Assembly: GCA_020444475.1 (NCBI GenBank)
Contig: JAHLKV010000002.1
Coordinates: 372,001-436,000, forward strand
Reading direction: 5' to 3'
Source of the DNA: a bacterium
Lineage (GTDB): Bacteria > Zixibacteria > MSB-5A5 > GN15 > FEB-12
DNA: 64,000 nucleotides
This document shows, piece after piece, positions 1-8,493 of the stretch. Numbering within the stretch: position 1 is the stretch's first letter; each line of letters opens with the position of its first letter. The position numbers and the translations under genes are program-made. Under the pieces are notes generated by a model. The model had not been told where the DNA came from. It searched no databases and saw nothing but the letters and a program-made list of their open reading frames with translations.

Positions 1-18
1 ACACCAGGCACCTTAAAT

Positions 19-59
19 CTGTCGGGTGTCGGTCATCTCCGACGACCAGCACCCGACAG
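19..59. repeat. Hairpin repeat, family D (variant)
   Basis: Inverted repeat CTGTCGGGTG ... CACCCGACAG. It is a variant of the CTGTCGGATG ... CATCCGACAG hairpins at 40848, 42418 and 43333. The A-T pair inside the stem has become G-C on both arms, a compensated change. It lies just past the 3' end of the isocitrate dehydrogenase gene. Confidence 0.6.
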
Positions 60-72
60 AACGACATCGTAC

Positions 73-1089
73 TTACTTCGAGCGGGTCTTGATCTCGTTG
101 ATGATTTCGTCGGTAAACTCGGTCGTGCTGCAGACGCCACCGAGATCGGTGGTGAGATGCTGACCGATAGCCAGCGACAGCACCATCGAGCGCCAGATCT
201 TTTCGGCGGCGGCGGTCTCGCCCAGATGGCGAAGCATCAGCAGGGCCGAGAAGATCAGCGCGGTCGGGTTGGCGATGTTTTTGCCGGCAATATCTGGCGC
301 CGATCCGTGAACCGCTTCGAATACCGCGTATTCACTTCCGATGTTCGCACCCGGCACCACTCCCAAGCCGCCGACCAATCCGGCGGCAAGATCGGACACG
401 ATATCGCCAAACAGGTTGCCGAGCAGCAGCATGTCGAATCTGGTCGGATCCATGACGAGGTTCATGCAGAGGGCATCGACGATCTTGTCTTCGGCTTTGA
501 TATCCGGGTAGTCCTTGGCGACTTCTTCGAATATCCGAAGGAACAAACCGTCGGAGACCTTCATAATATTCGCCTTGTGCACCAGCGTGATTTTCTTGCG
601 TTTGTTGGCGCGCGCGTACTCGAATGCCCACCGTGAGATATTGTAGGACGCTTTTTCGGTAACGACCTTCATCGCACTCACGACACCGGGTGACACGACC
701 GACTCGATACCGGTGTAAAGATCTTCGGTGTTTTCGCGGACGATGATCAAGTCGACTTTCTCGAAACGGCTTTTGACACCGCCGATCGACTTGACCGGAC
801 GGAGATTGACATAGAGGTCGAGTTTCTGGCGAAGAGTGACATTGGCGGACTTGAAGCCTTTGCCGACCAGAGTCGTGAGTGGTCCCTTGAGGGCGACCTT
901 GTTTTCGCGAATGGAATCAAGCAGTGAATCGGGCACCGACTCACCCGTCTTCTCGATCGACGTCAGTCCGGCGTCCTGACGATCCCATTCAATATCAACG
1001 CCGGCAGCCTCGATAACCCGCACTGCCGCTTCAGTAACTTCCGGGCCGATACCGTCGCCCGGGATCAGTGTGACCCTGTGTTTCGCCAT
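73..1089 (-). CDS. NAD-dependent isocitrate/isopropylmalate-type dehydrogenase
   Basis: A 338-residue beta-decarboxylating dehydrogenase, most like NAD-linked isocitrate dehydrogenase (TCA cycle, isocitrate to 2-oxoglutarate). It opens with the family signature LIPGDGIGPEV. It carries the substrate-site block NVTLRQKLDLYVNLRPVKS and the RENTEDLYTGIE motif. Near the C-terminus are the metal-binding GNLFGDIVSDLAAGL and the nucleotide-binding EAVHGSAPDIAGKNIANPTA. Length fits the short bacterial/IDH3-like form. I start at the ATG at 1089, which follows AGAAGAGGAC. An upstream in-frame start at 1155 adds 22 unconserved residues. 3-isopropylmalate dehydrogenase is the alternative, but no leu genes are nearby and the active-site text is closer to NAD-IDH. 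Confidence 0.88.
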   Translation of the reverse strand: MAKHRVTLIPGDGIGPEVTEAAVRVIEAAGVDIEWDRQDAGLTSIEKTGESVPDSLLDSIRENKVALKGPLTTLVGKGFKSANVTLRQKLDLYVNLRPVKSIGGVKSRFEKVDLIIVRENTEDLYTGIESVVSPGVVSAMKVVTEKASYNISRWAFEYARANKRKKITLVHKANIMKVSDGLFLRIFEEVAKDYPDIKAEDKIVDALCMNLVMDPTRFDMLLLGNLFGDIVSDLAAGLVGGLGVVPGANIGSEYAVFEAVHGSAPDIAGKNIANPTALIFSALLMLRHLGETAAAEKIWRSMVLSLAIGQHLTTDLGGVCSTTEFTDEIINEIKTRSK

Positions 1090-1415
1090 GTCCTCTTCTC
1101 GATTGGATTGTGTTGTAACGTGTCCAAGTATATCAATGCTCTTCTCGCCTGTCAACGTCGCAAAGTACTTGACTAAACGACCGATGATCTCTATCTTTGA
1201 TGCGAGAACAGGTCAGTCTCTTATATCCCCACTCTCACAAACTACACTCGCAGCGGTTGTTCGTTTATTCGTATCGGTCAGTCGTTGCATCCCCACCAGT
1301 ACGTTTTCGACCGCCGGCGATCATCCACCCGATCCGGCGCGGGCAACCGCGCACCCATCTGGGGGCTGGGGATTCGTACGCCTGTGTGCGTACGGATTAG
1401 CCGCACAGGAGGGGG

Positions 1416-1452
1416 AAAAGGCGGCCCCGGGGCGTACGCATTCGGGGCCGCC
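1416..1452 (-). terminator. Rho-independent terminator after the SDR gene
   Basis: On the minus strand, stem GGCGGCCCC/GGGGCCGCC (positions 1420-1428 and 1444-1452) is followed by TTTTCCCCC. It starts 13 bases past the stop codon of the SDR gene. The rest of 1090-1465 holds no gene that I can support. Confidence 0.75.
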
Positions 1453-1465
1453 GACCATAAAACGT

Positions 1466-2194
1466 TCAGCGCTTTTTGGCCAGCGGTCTGATATCGACGT
1501 TTGAAATCCACGCGTTTGGGTTTTGTTTCGCGATATGCAAAGCCGTCTCGGCGACCTCGCGGATAGTTAGCTTCGTGACAACCGAACTCGATGGTCTCTT
1601 CCTGCCACCCGGTGATCCAAACCCGGTGTCGGTCGATGCCGGTGATAGCGTGCAGACTTTGATGTTGTCATTGCGCACCTCTCCCCCGACTGAGTCGGAC
1701 ATGATATTGAGCGCGGCTTTCGAGGCGGCGTAGACTGCCATGTTGGGCACGCCCTGTTTGGCGGCCATCGACGAGATATTGATGATCTGTCCGCCCCCCT
1801 GCTTTTTCATTTTTGGGATCAGCTCACGGAAACAGAAATAGACCGATTTCAGGTTGGTATCCAGAATGAGGTCGTACTCTTTCTCGATCATCTCGTGGAT
1901 CGGTTTGGCGAACCCGACTCCGGCGTTGTTGATGAAGATGTCGATCCGCCCGAACTTTCGGTAGGCCGTCGCGATGATCCTGCGCATCCCGGCTGCTTTG
2001 CTGATATCGGCCGTGACAACCGCGACCTGCTTCTTGGGCAAATCGAGCGAGTCGGCCAGTTTCTGCAGGTCGGGCTTCTTGCGGGCGGCGAGGACGAGGC
2101 GGGGGTTTTCCGACGCAAACAGTTCGGCGATACCGGCCCCGATACCCCGCGAGGCGCCGGTGATGACAACGACTTTATCGGACAATGATTGCAT
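1466..2194 (-). CDS. SDR family NAD(P)-dependent oxidoreductase
   Basis: A 242-residue classical short-chain dehydrogenase/reductase. Visible are the cofactor motif TGASRGIGAGIA at the N-terminus, NNAGVG in the middle, the catalytic Ser in IINISSMAAKQG, and the YAASK Tyr-Lys pair. The substrate cannot be read from sequence. The chosen ATG at 2194 follows AAAGGACCGCT; an upstream alternative at 2236 adds 14 unlikely residues. It appears to be a single-gene transcript ended by the hairpin at 1416-1452. Confidence 0.88.
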   Translation of the reverse strand: MQSLSDKVVVITGASRGIGAGIAELFASENPRLVLAARKKPDLQKLADSLDLPKKQVAVVTADISKAAGMRRIIATAYRKFGRIDIFINNAGVGFAKPIHEMIEKEYDLILDTNLKSVYFCFRELIPKMKKQGGGQIINISSMAAKQGVPNMAVYAASKAALNIMSDSVGGEVRNDNIKVCTLSPASTDTGFGSPGGRKRPSSSVVTKLTIREVAETALHIAKQNPNAWISNVDIRPLAKKR

Positions 2195-2228
2195 AGCGGT
2201 CCTTTCGATCTCGTTCCTATCCGGGTGG

Positions 2229-2246
2229 CCCACCATTTATGGTGGG
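2229..2246. repeat. Short palindrome, family L
   Basis: CCCACCATTTATGGTGGG, a perfect palindrome with an 8-base arm. The identical 18 bases recur at 56078-56095, in both places preceded by GTGG. Confidence 0.6.
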
Positions 2247-2460
2247 TCGTAGGGTGGGTCCGTATTCGTATCCGCCGGACTCGGCGATTCAACTAGAATA
2301 GCCTATAACGCCGGGATTTGCGGATCGTTCCGGGAGAGATGGTCACTGCGGAACTTGGCCGGCGACGAGCCCGACGCTTGTGATTGCCTGTCTTGCGTCG
2401 GACTGCTATCTTGCCGATGGAGTAAGGTTATGCTATTGCCCAAAATCGGGGAGAGTTGAG

Positions 2461-3384
2461 ATGTTAAGAGGGGTCGTTACACCTGGAGTGGCTTTCGCCG
2501 CTCTATTTACAGCTATCTGTCTACCCGCTTGTGCACAGCAAGTTGTATTCAGGTTCGATCCGCCGGACGGGCTCACCTATATTCAGCACCTGACTATCAC
2601 CAAGATTACGACTGTGGAGGGTCTCGCCCCGCGCACCGACGTCACTACCAGCCGAACAGAGGTAAGTATCCGCGAGTCCGACACCGGCTTCACCGTGACG
2701 GCACTGCCATCCGATATCGAATTCACGCGAAATGGCGAGAAAGTTGACAATCCGCTGCTTTCCCTGCTGGAGAAGCTGGCCATTTCGATAGAAACCGATC
2801 AGCAGGGACAGGTTCTCGCTGTTCGCGGATATGACAGACTCGCGACGTTGATGGACAGTCTGCTACCCCCGGCTGTTTCGGTCACGCTTTCGGGTCAGTT
2901 CACAGAGGAGTCGATGGTTTCGGACGAAATCTACGAATGGAACGATCACTTCGCCGATTTGGTCGGCTGGCACCTCGTGGTCGGTGACATTTCCGTGGGA
3001 GCTGTGTTAATGGGCCTCGGGAACGGCGAGGAGATCACTACACTTGTTGCGACACAAATAACCGACACGACCACCTGTGAGTACGGCCCGTGTGTGGTAC
3101 TGAGACTTAAGTACGGTTCCGACCTGGATGAGGTGGCTTTGTTCCTGGAGACCCCGATTGAGGAGATTCTGGAAACGGTAGAGTTAACTGAGGAAGCGTT
3201 CGGCGGAGACACGAAGTTCAGTAGCGAGAGCGCACGAGTGATCTATCCGAACACCTTGCTGTACGAATCCGAGTTTAGTAGTCGTGTTTTCGACTATGAT
3301 ATTGAGCTCCCCGGAGTCGGAACCAAGCATGTCACCCAGGATGAAACCCGAGAATATCGATTCGAGTATCCCGACGGAATCTGA
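2461..3384 (+). CDS. Secreted protein of unknown function
   Basis: A 307-residue protein with a signal peptide (MLRGVVTPGVAFAALFTAIC, then a small-residue cleavage region ending CAQQ). The mature part starts with the block FRFDPPDGLTYIQHL and reads as beta-rich, with many alternating Thr/Val stretches. It resembles in style the DUF6263-like secreted proteins of Bacteroidetes-type genomes, but I cannot assign a family with confidence. The ATG at 2461 follows GGGGAGAGTTGAG, a good ribosome site; a frame open further upstream lacks one. It stands alone between two minus-strand genes. Confidence 0.75.
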   Translation: MLRGVVTPGVAFAALFTAICLPACAQQVVFRFDPPDGLTYIQHLTITKITTVEGLAPRTDVTTSRTEVSIRESDTGFTVTALPSDIEFTRNGEKVDNPLLSLLEKLAISIETDQQGQVLAVRGYDRLATLMDSLLPPAVSVTLSGQFTEESMVSDEIYEWNDHFADLVGWHLVVGDISVGAVLMGLGNGEEITTLVATQITDTTTCEYGPCVVLRLKYGSDLDEVALFLETPIEEILETVELTEEAFGGDTKFSSESARVIYPNTLLYESEFSSRVFDYDIELPGVGTKHVTQDETREYRFEYPDGI

Positions 3385-3391
3385 CCGAACT

Positions 3392-3417
3392 AAAAGGCGG
3401 GCCGCTGACGGCCCGCC
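3392..3417 (-). terminator. Terminator between convergent genes (kbl side)
   Basis: Perfect stem GGCGGGCCG/CGGCCCGCC. On the minus strand it is followed by CTTTTAG, so it most likely ends the tdh-kbl transcript. It sits only 8 bases past the plus-strand gene ending at 3384 and may serve both. Confidence 0.65.
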
Positions 3418-3464
3418 CTGATGCCTTCCTATGGCTGCGTGGGCTTACGCCCACCTCGTGGGCT

Positions 3465-4700
3465 TTACCCACGTTCTTTCTTATATTTCTCCAGGACGCC
3501 CAAGACATAGTCGATGTCGTACGGGGTATGGTCGGCGGCCACCTGGAACCGAATCGACTGGTCGCCTTTGGGTACGACCGGGAAATTCAGTCCCGTAGCG
3601 AGGACGCCGTTCTCGCGAAGGAACTTCACCATGTCGGTCGTTTTCGCCGTGTCTCGCACCAACAGCGGCGTGACGGGATGCGGGCTGGGGAAGGTCTCGA
3701 ACCCGAGATCGGTCAATCCCTTCTCGAACTTCTCCGTCATCGCTTTGAGATGTTTCAGCAAACCGCGTCCCTGCTCGCTGTCGAGCAGATCGACGGCGGC
3801 AATCGATGCTGCCGCTTCGGACGGCGTGATCGGGTTGGTGTAGATGTAGAAAGAGTTTTTCTCGCGAAGGTACTGGACGATTTCCTTTTTCGTTACGATG
3901 TACCCGCCGTTGACACCAAGCGCCTTGCCGAGGGTCGCGACAAGGATATCGACCTTCCCGCATTTCGTGTACTCTTCGGTGCCGCGTCCCGTCTCACCCA
4001 GCGCGCCGACCCCGTGGGAGTCATCGACAATAAGCACGATATCTTTGGGGAACTTGTCGTTGTACTTCTGCACCAGTGCCTGAATCTTGTCGAGCGGCGC
4101 GTAGACGCCGCGCATGCTGAAGATACCATCGGTGACGACAATCACGTGCTCGCACTTGCCGACCGCCTTCTGCAGGCGGTCTTCGAGTTCACCCATGTCG
4201 ACATGACGATAGATCATCTTGTCTTTCGGGCGGGCCAGTTTCATGGCGTTGATGATGCAGTTGTGGTTCAGCTCGTCGGAGATGATGATTGTCTCGGGGG
4301 TGGTCAAGGTCGAGATGACGCCCATCACCGAGGTGTACGCGGCACTGGTGATCATGCACGCCTCGCGTCCGTGAAATTCGGCGAGTCGTTTCTCGAGTTT
4401 CACATGCGGCTCGAATGTCCCGGAGATAAACCGCACCGCGCCCGGTCCGACACCGTATTTCGCGGCGGCGTCTTCCTCGGCTTTGATCACCTGTTCGCGG
4501 ATCGACATGCCGAGATAGGAGTTGGCGTTCATGCGGACGAACTCGGTCGCGCCGTGCCCGGCCAGTTTGAGGCGGGGGCCTTTCTCGCCAGAGGGACGGA
4601 TAACTTCGGTGACAACAAACTCGGCGCCTTTGGCGGTCCCCGATGACTGTAGTTCATCGAGTCCGGCCTGCAGGTCCTTTATGAAATTGGCGTGTGGCAT
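3465..4700 (-). CDS. kbl: Glycine C-acetyltransferase (2-amino-3-ketobutyrate CoA ligase)
   Basis: A 411-residue PLP enzyme of the alpha-oxoamine synthase family. It cleaves 2-amino-3-oxobutyrate with CoA to glycine and acetyl-CoA. Family landmarks: NSYLGMS near residue 60, GPGAVRFISGTFEPH, DELNHNCII, IVDDSHGVGALGETGRG and the PLP-lysine segment ATLGKALGVNGGY. The length is usual for Kbl. It begins 4 bases after the stop of the threonine dehydrogenase gene, with its ribosome site (GAGAGGA) inside that gene's end. The pair therefore forms a two-step threonine degradation operon, which supports Kbl over the related 8-amino-7-oxononanoate or 5-aminolevulinate synthases. Confidence 0.95.
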   Translation of the reverse strand: MPHANFIKDLQAGLDELQSSGTAKGAEFVVTEVIRPSGEKGPRLKLAGHGATEFVRMNANSYLGMSIREQVIKAEEDAAAKYGVGPGAVRFISGTFEPHVKLEKRLAEFHGREACMITSAAYTSVMGVISTLTTPETIIISDELNHNCIINAMKLARPKDKMIYRHVDMGELEDRLQKAVGKCEHVIVVTDGIFSMRGVYAPLDKIQALVQKYNDKFPKDIVLIVDDSHGVGALGETGRGTEEYTKCGKVDILVATLGKALGVNGGYIVTKKEIVQYLREKNSFYIYTNPITPSEAAASIAAVDLLDSEQGRGLLKHLKAMTEKFEKGLTDLGFETFPSPHPVTPLLVRDTAKTTDMVKFLRENGVLATGLNFPVVPKGDQSIRFQVAADHTPYDIDYVLGVLEKYKKERG

Positions 4701-4704
4701 GGCT

Positions 4705-5688
4705 CTAGCGTCCTCTCGCTACATTCGCCTGGCCGTCGAGAGTCGGCTTTTTCGCTAACTTGTCGAGCATGTCGGCAGTCATGGCGGCCAGATCATACTG
4801 CGGTTTCCAGCCCCACTCGGTGCGGGCGGCGGAATCATCCATGGAGTTCGGCCAGGAGTCGGCAATCGCCTGGCGGACCGGGTCGACATCGTAGCCGATT
4901 TCGAACTCCGGCTGATGTGTGCGAATCGCCGCCGCCAGTTCTTCGGGCGTGAAGTTCATCCCGGTGACATTAAAGGCATTGCGGTGAACCAGCTGGTCGG
5001 CATCGGCCTCCATCAACTCGATCATCGCCCGGATAGCATCGGGCATGTACATCATATCAAGCCGCGTCTCCGGCTGGAGATAGCAGGTGTACTTGTTGTG
5101 TTTGATAGCTTCGTAGAAGATCGAGACGGCGTAGTCGGTCGTGCCACCGCCCGGCTCGGTTTCGTAGGAGATGAGACCGGGGAAGCGGAGGCCGCGACTG
5201 TCCAGCCCGAACCGTTTGCAGTAATAGTCGCAGATCAACTCGCCGGTCAGTTTGGTGACGCCGTAGATCGTGCTCGGCCGCTGGATTGTATCCTGCGGGG
5301 TGTTGTCTTTGGGGGTCGACTCACCGAACGCGCCGATCGAGCTGGGGAAAAACAACGCGCAGTGGTACTGCCGGGCGGCCTCGAGGATGTTGTACAGGCC
5401 GTTGACATTGATCTGCCAGGCGACATTGGGGCGGGACTCGCCGATCGCCGACAGGACCGCCGCCAGATGATAGACCGTGCCGATATCGTAGATCTGCATG
5501 ACGCGCGTGATGTGGTGTGGGTCGAGGACATCGAGGAATTCAAACGGGCCGCTGTCGCGGAGTTCGATATCGGTGGGCATGCGGATATCGGTGGCGATGA
5601 CTTTGTCTTTACCGTAGCGTTTGCGAAGGGCGCTGACCAGTTCGGAGCCGATTTGGCCAACCGCGCCGGTGACGAGAATCTGTTTCAT
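4705..5688 (-). CDS. L-threonine 3-dehydrogenase, SDR/epimerase type
   Basis: A 327-residue extended short-chain dehydrogenase. It oxidises L-threonine to 2-amino-3-oxobutyrate with NAD+. It has the Rossmann motif TGAVGQIGSEL, PSSIGAFG with the catalytic Ser, YGVTK with Tyr/Lys, and GLRFPGLIS. These match the GalE-like threonine dehydrogenases of bacteria and animals, not the zinc MDR type of E. coli. The start follows AAGGAGTATCGCCC. It is co-transcribed with kbl directly downstream, whose substrate is the product of this enzyme. Confidence 0.92.
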   Translation of the reverse strand: MKQILVTGAVGQIGSELVSALRKRYGKDKVIATDIRMPTDIELRDSGPFEFLDVLDPHHITRVMQIYDIGTVYHLAAVLSAIGESRPNVAWQINVNGLYNILEAARQYHCALFFPSSIGAFGESTPKDNTPQDTIQRPSTIYGVTKLTGELICDYYCKRFGLDSRGLRFPGLISYETEPGGGTTDYAVSIFYEAIKHNKYTCYLQPETRLDMMYMPDAIRAMIELMEADADQLVHRNAFNVTGMNFTPEELAAAIRTHQPEFEIGYDVDPVRQAIADSWPNSMDDSAARTEWGWKPQYDLAAMTADMLDKLAKKPTLDGQANVARGR

Positions 5689-5876
5689 GGGCGATACTCC
5701 TTAGTACCGCAAAAGGTTGACTATTTGGTCGGAGTATACGAAAGCGGGGCCGAAAATCAATTGATTTCGGGGTTTGCGGGGAGTGGATGGGGGTGGGGGT
5801 TTGAGCAACCTTGTCATTCCCAGCCGCGGCACAGACGATGTCATTCCCTGCTACGACGGGGAATCTATCTTCAATT

Positions 5877-6058
5877 GTAGGGTGGAACCCGAGACCGGAG
5901 GTCAAAGTGGTTCCGCCAATAGGCGTCATCGACATTGGCAGGACCGCTTCACCCGCCACGGCGGGTTCGGGTACTGCCCTACGAGCTTCGCCGTCGGGTT
6001 CGAAGACGGACCCGCCCTACGAGCCTGGTTTGCGGGTTCGAAGACGGACCCGCCCTGC
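5877..6058. repeat. Cluster of hairpin repeats, families J and I
   Basis: The gap 5689-6077 has no gene. It contains GTAGGGTGGAACCCGAGACC ... GGTTCCGCC (5877-5917, family J). Next is a 52-base segment at 5934-5985 that recurs almost unchanged at 6710-6761. Two copies of the family I hairpin follow, GGGTTCGAAGACGGACCCGCCCTAC (5996-6020) and a partner at 6032-6058. Read on the other strand, family I starts with GTAG followed by GGCGGGTCCG ... GAACCCGC. A chance reading frame crosses the whole cluster. Confidence 0.7.
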
Positions 6059-6077
6059 CACTGCCCTGCAGCGATCG

Positions 6078-6593
6078 TCACTCCTCGACATCGCGCATCA
6101 GACGTTCGTGCGGATTGAGGAAGATCATCTTCATCCACCCGCGGGGGGCGTCATCCCATCGGAATGGGTACGGGATCATGGTCAGGATGCTGTAATGAAG
6201 GTGCGTTGGCGCATTGCGGGCGCTGCCGCTGTTACCGACGCGACCGATCGTGTCCCCCTGCTGGAGGAATTCTCCGACTATCGCTTCGATCGTGTCCATG
6301 TGGGCGTAGTAATGCAGTCGCCACTGTGGACCGGCGACAAATGCCGCCCGGCCCCCCAGGTCCATCCGGCCCGTGAACAGCACGATTCCGGGTGTCGCCG
6401 CAACGACTGGTGTTCCCCGCTCGGCGAATATGTCTATCCCGTCGTGCACGCCCTTGGTGCCCCAGGGGTAATACCAGAAGGTCTCATGATTCCAGTCGGC
6501 GGTGGTGGCGCCATCGACCGGGATAATCAGGTTTTCGGGAGTCGCGAATCCGGACAGGATGATGTGCAGCAGGGTGTAGAGAAGAAATTCCAT
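6078..6593 (-). CDS. M23-family (LytM-like) metallopeptidase
   Basis: A 171-residue secreted zinc peptidase, predicted to cut peptidoglycan cross-links in the cell envelope. A hydrophobic leader (MEFLLYTLLHIILSGFA) precedes the catalytic domain. Zinc ligands and active-site blocks are HDGIDIFAERGTPVVAA (His and Asp), HYYAHMD and THLHYS. The domain is minimal, with no LysM or coiled-coil part, which is short for the family. The start follows GGAGCCACCACC. It is the last gene of a minus-strand run of unknown genes led by a BMC-domain gene. The gap upstream (6594-6840) is full of repeats, so it may be transcribed separately. Confidence 0.88.
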   Translation of the reverse strand: MEFLLYTLLHIILSGFATPENLIIPVDGATTADWNHETFWYYPWGTKGVHDGIDIFAERGTPVVAATPGIVLFTGRMDLGGRAAFVAGPQWRLHYYAHMDTIEAIVGEFLQQGDTIGRVGNSGSARNAPTHLHYSILTMIPYPFRWDDAPRGWMKMIFLNPHERLMRDVEE

Positions 6594-6670
6594 GGTGGTG
6601 GCTCCGGTTTCTTATACACCGAAGTGCGTGTCGGGATTACGCGGGAGAGTGCGGAGAGCTCAGGGAACTG

Positions 6671-6834
6671 CAGGGTGGAACCCGAGACCGAAGGTCGAAG
6701 CGGATTGGGATTGGCAGGACCGCTTCACCCGCCACGGCGGGTTCGGGTACTGCCCTACGAGACTCGCCGGCGGGTTCGAAGACGGACCCGCCCTACGAGC
6801 TTGGTTTGCCGGTTCGAAGACGGACCTGCCCTAC
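6671..6834. repeat. Cluster of hairpin repeats, families J and I
   Basis: Second copy of the arrangement at 5877-6058. It holds family J start (GCAGGGTGGAACCCGAGACC), the 52-base segment at 6710-6761, then family I hairpins at 6770-6796 and 6809-6834. Together with the first cluster it brackets the M23 peptidase gene in direct orientation. Confidence 0.7.
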
Positions 6835-6840
6835 GAGCTC

Positions 6841-7449
6841 TCAGCGTAGCTCCCAGATCAGATAGCCGTCAAAGTCATAGGCGCTGAGGAGAATGACTTC
6901 GGTGTGAGAGGCCATATACTCGCACTGTTCCAGCGTCAAATCGCTGCCATCAGTGGGGCGGATTTCTTTAGGGAGCGAGGTCAGCAACATGCAGGGCTGC
7001 CAATCACCCGTGATATTGAACTGCATCCAGTCGCGTGTATTCCTCCGCGCGTCGTCGTTAGACAAACTCCAATACACCCGGTCTTGATCGAAGTGAACAA
7101 GAGATTGGATCTTAGGAACCCACTTGTCTCCGCGACTGAGGAGTTTCGCCTGCCCAATCGCGATACGGTCTGGCGCTGATTGAAGGAATGTTCTCACATA
7201 CTTCTCCATGAACGGGACCGTTGATCGGCCGTCAGCCAGCCACGACTCCTCGAATCTGTACAAGTGATCCCATTCATAGTCGTCGGGCAGGAAGGTGAGC
7301 ACTTTCCCCTGATCGGGACTGATGAGTTTGAGAAGAGCTGAGTCGAGCTTTCCATCCCAGAACATCTCATTCATGCGATCGTAGACGTACTGGTTGGCGC
7401 GTTGATCGAGATCGAATCGACGGTATGGTCCGGTGTACTTGGTGTTGAT
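6841..7449 (-). CDS. Conserved-looking protein of unknown function, apparent AUC start
   Basis: About 202 residues, rich in Trp, Asp and Arg, with no signal peptide or membrane segment and no motif I recognise. The first ATG in frame is at 7374 (177 residues) and has no ribosome site. A very strong site, AGGGAGGAG, lies 5 bases before an in-frame ATC at 7449. The 25 codons between read like ordinary protein (NTKYTGPYRRFDLDQRANQY). I therefore propose an AUC start; a sequencing change of ATG to ATC would look the same. It lies between a zinc-ribbon gene upstream and an M23 peptidase gene downstream, all on the minus strand. Confidence 0.65.
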   Translation of the reverse strand: MNTKYTGPYRRFDLDQRANQYVYDRMNEMFWDGKLDSALLKLISPDQGKVLTFLPDDYEWDHLYRFEESWLADGRSTVPFMEKYVRTFLQSAPDRIAIGQAKLLSRGDKWVPKIQSLVHFDQDRVYWSLSNDDARRNTRDWMQFNITGDWQPCMLLTSLPKEIRPTDGSDLTLEQCEYMASHTEVILLSAYDFDGYLIWELR

Positions 7450-7470
7450 GTTCGCTCCTCCCTGGGATGT

Positions 7471-7565
7471 TCCCCACCTGGGACGGGTGGGCTACTCATT
7501 AGCCGGGTGCCCCACCCTTTGGGTGGGCTTGATCTTTGGCGGGTTCGAAGACGGACCCGCCCTAC
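7471..7565. repeat. Three short hairpins (families H-like and I)
   Basis: Three palindromes in tandem: CCCCACCTGGGACGGGTGGG followed by CTAC, then CCCCACCCTTTGGGTGGG, then a family I copy GCGGGTTCGAAGACGGACCC with GCCCTAC (7539-7565). The first and last end in CTAC, i.e. GTAG on the other strand. Confidence 0.65.
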
Positions 7566-7571
7566 GGATAT

Positions 7572-8399
7572 CTATTGCTGTTCGCTCTCGGCGGCCATAC
7601 GGGAACGCAACTTCTGAATGTGCGCCAGGCACGCAGTCCGATACGCACAGTCGGGTGCGAGTCGCTCGGATTCTGCAATGAGATTCTCGGGTGTGCAGGC
7701 CAGGGTAGTCGTGATCGTTTCCGAAGAGAATGGAAACGGATCCCAGTTGAAAGTCCGCTTTGTCTCCGAAACCGCCAACTCATCGTTTAGCTCTGCAAAC
7801 GAAACGTCCTTGTTCTTCAAAATTCCCAAGATCGCTTGTCTCTTTTTGAGCAGAGCCTCAAGATGCCCCTGTACGATCCTGAGAGCCGAATCGGCAACGG
7901 ACAGGAGCGCGCTAAGCTCAATGTGCACAACTTGCGAACTCAGGTACGAGGGGTAGTAGTTGTCCCAGCTGTTCAGCGCGCGGGCTATCGCGGATGTCCC
8001 TGCCGTGTCCCGAAACTTGTCATACAGCGCCGCCAGATAAATATCGGCGAGCGACTTCAGGCTGGAATCAAACGCCTTTTGATCGGCGCGAATGATTCGA
8101 TCCCATTCCGTCCGCAGTTCGTCATAGAGATCTTTGTCGGTTTCGAGATTGGCGAGGAATGTCAGCGTGTCCAGCAGGGCATCGTCCGCCGAGCGTGTAT
8201 CGGCGAGGCTCTCTTGCGCCGAGAGCAGGATGTCGTCGGGTGTACGACCCTTCTTGATGACTTTCTCGAGTGCGATCTTGCAGTAGGTGCAAACTGCGAC
8301 ACCCTCAAGGCTCGAACTTGTGCTCCAGCTGTAGGGCCGGCCGCAGGTAGCGCAGTCCTGCCCTTTGCGACTTTTCTCGGATTTGGAGAACCAGCCCAT
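7572..8399 (-). CDS. Zinc-ribbon protein of unknown function
   Basis: A 275-residue protein. Residues 16-40 form a treble-clef or zinc-ribbon-like site with two CxxC pairs (C16-x2-C19 and C37-x2-C40). The remainder is almost entirely helical by composition, with a long Ala/Leu/Asp-rich region. A probable helical hairpin, with HLEALLKKRQAILGILKNKD, falls around residues 185-205. No signal peptide or membrane segment, so it is cytoplasmic. It follows the 51-residue membrane protein gene and precedes the AUC-start gene. The function is unknown; the fused zinc site suggests a protein- or nucleic-acid-binding adaptor, which is only inference. Confidence 0.7.
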   Translation of the reverse strand: MGWFSKSEKSRKGQDCATCGRPYSWSTSSSLEGVAVCTYCKIALEKVIKKGRTPDDILLSAQESLADTRSADDALLDTLTFLANLETDKDLYDELRTEWDRIIRADQKAFDSSLKSLADIYLAALYDKFRDTAGTSAIARALNSWDNYYPSYLSSQVVHIELSALLSVADSALRIVQGHLEALLKKRQAILGILKNKDVSFAELNDELAVSETKRTFNWDPFPFSSETITTTLACTPENLIAESERLAPDCAYRTACLAHIQKLRSRMAAESEQQ

Positions 8400-8493
8400 T
8401 ATGATTCCCGACAGTATCCAAACCGAACCGCTGCCTTGTTCGGACGTGGGGAGGTGGCTGAATCAAACATAGCGGGCAATCGCGCTGCCGCAA

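Noticed and set aside
3528..4646. A 372-codon open frame on the plus strand
   Set aside because: Antisense to kbl; composition of a shadow frame.
5811..6887. A long plus-strand frame crossing repeats and the M23 gene
   Set aside because: It joins two repeat clusters with antisense of the peptidase. The repeated peptide (RRTRPA-type) comes from family I hairpins.
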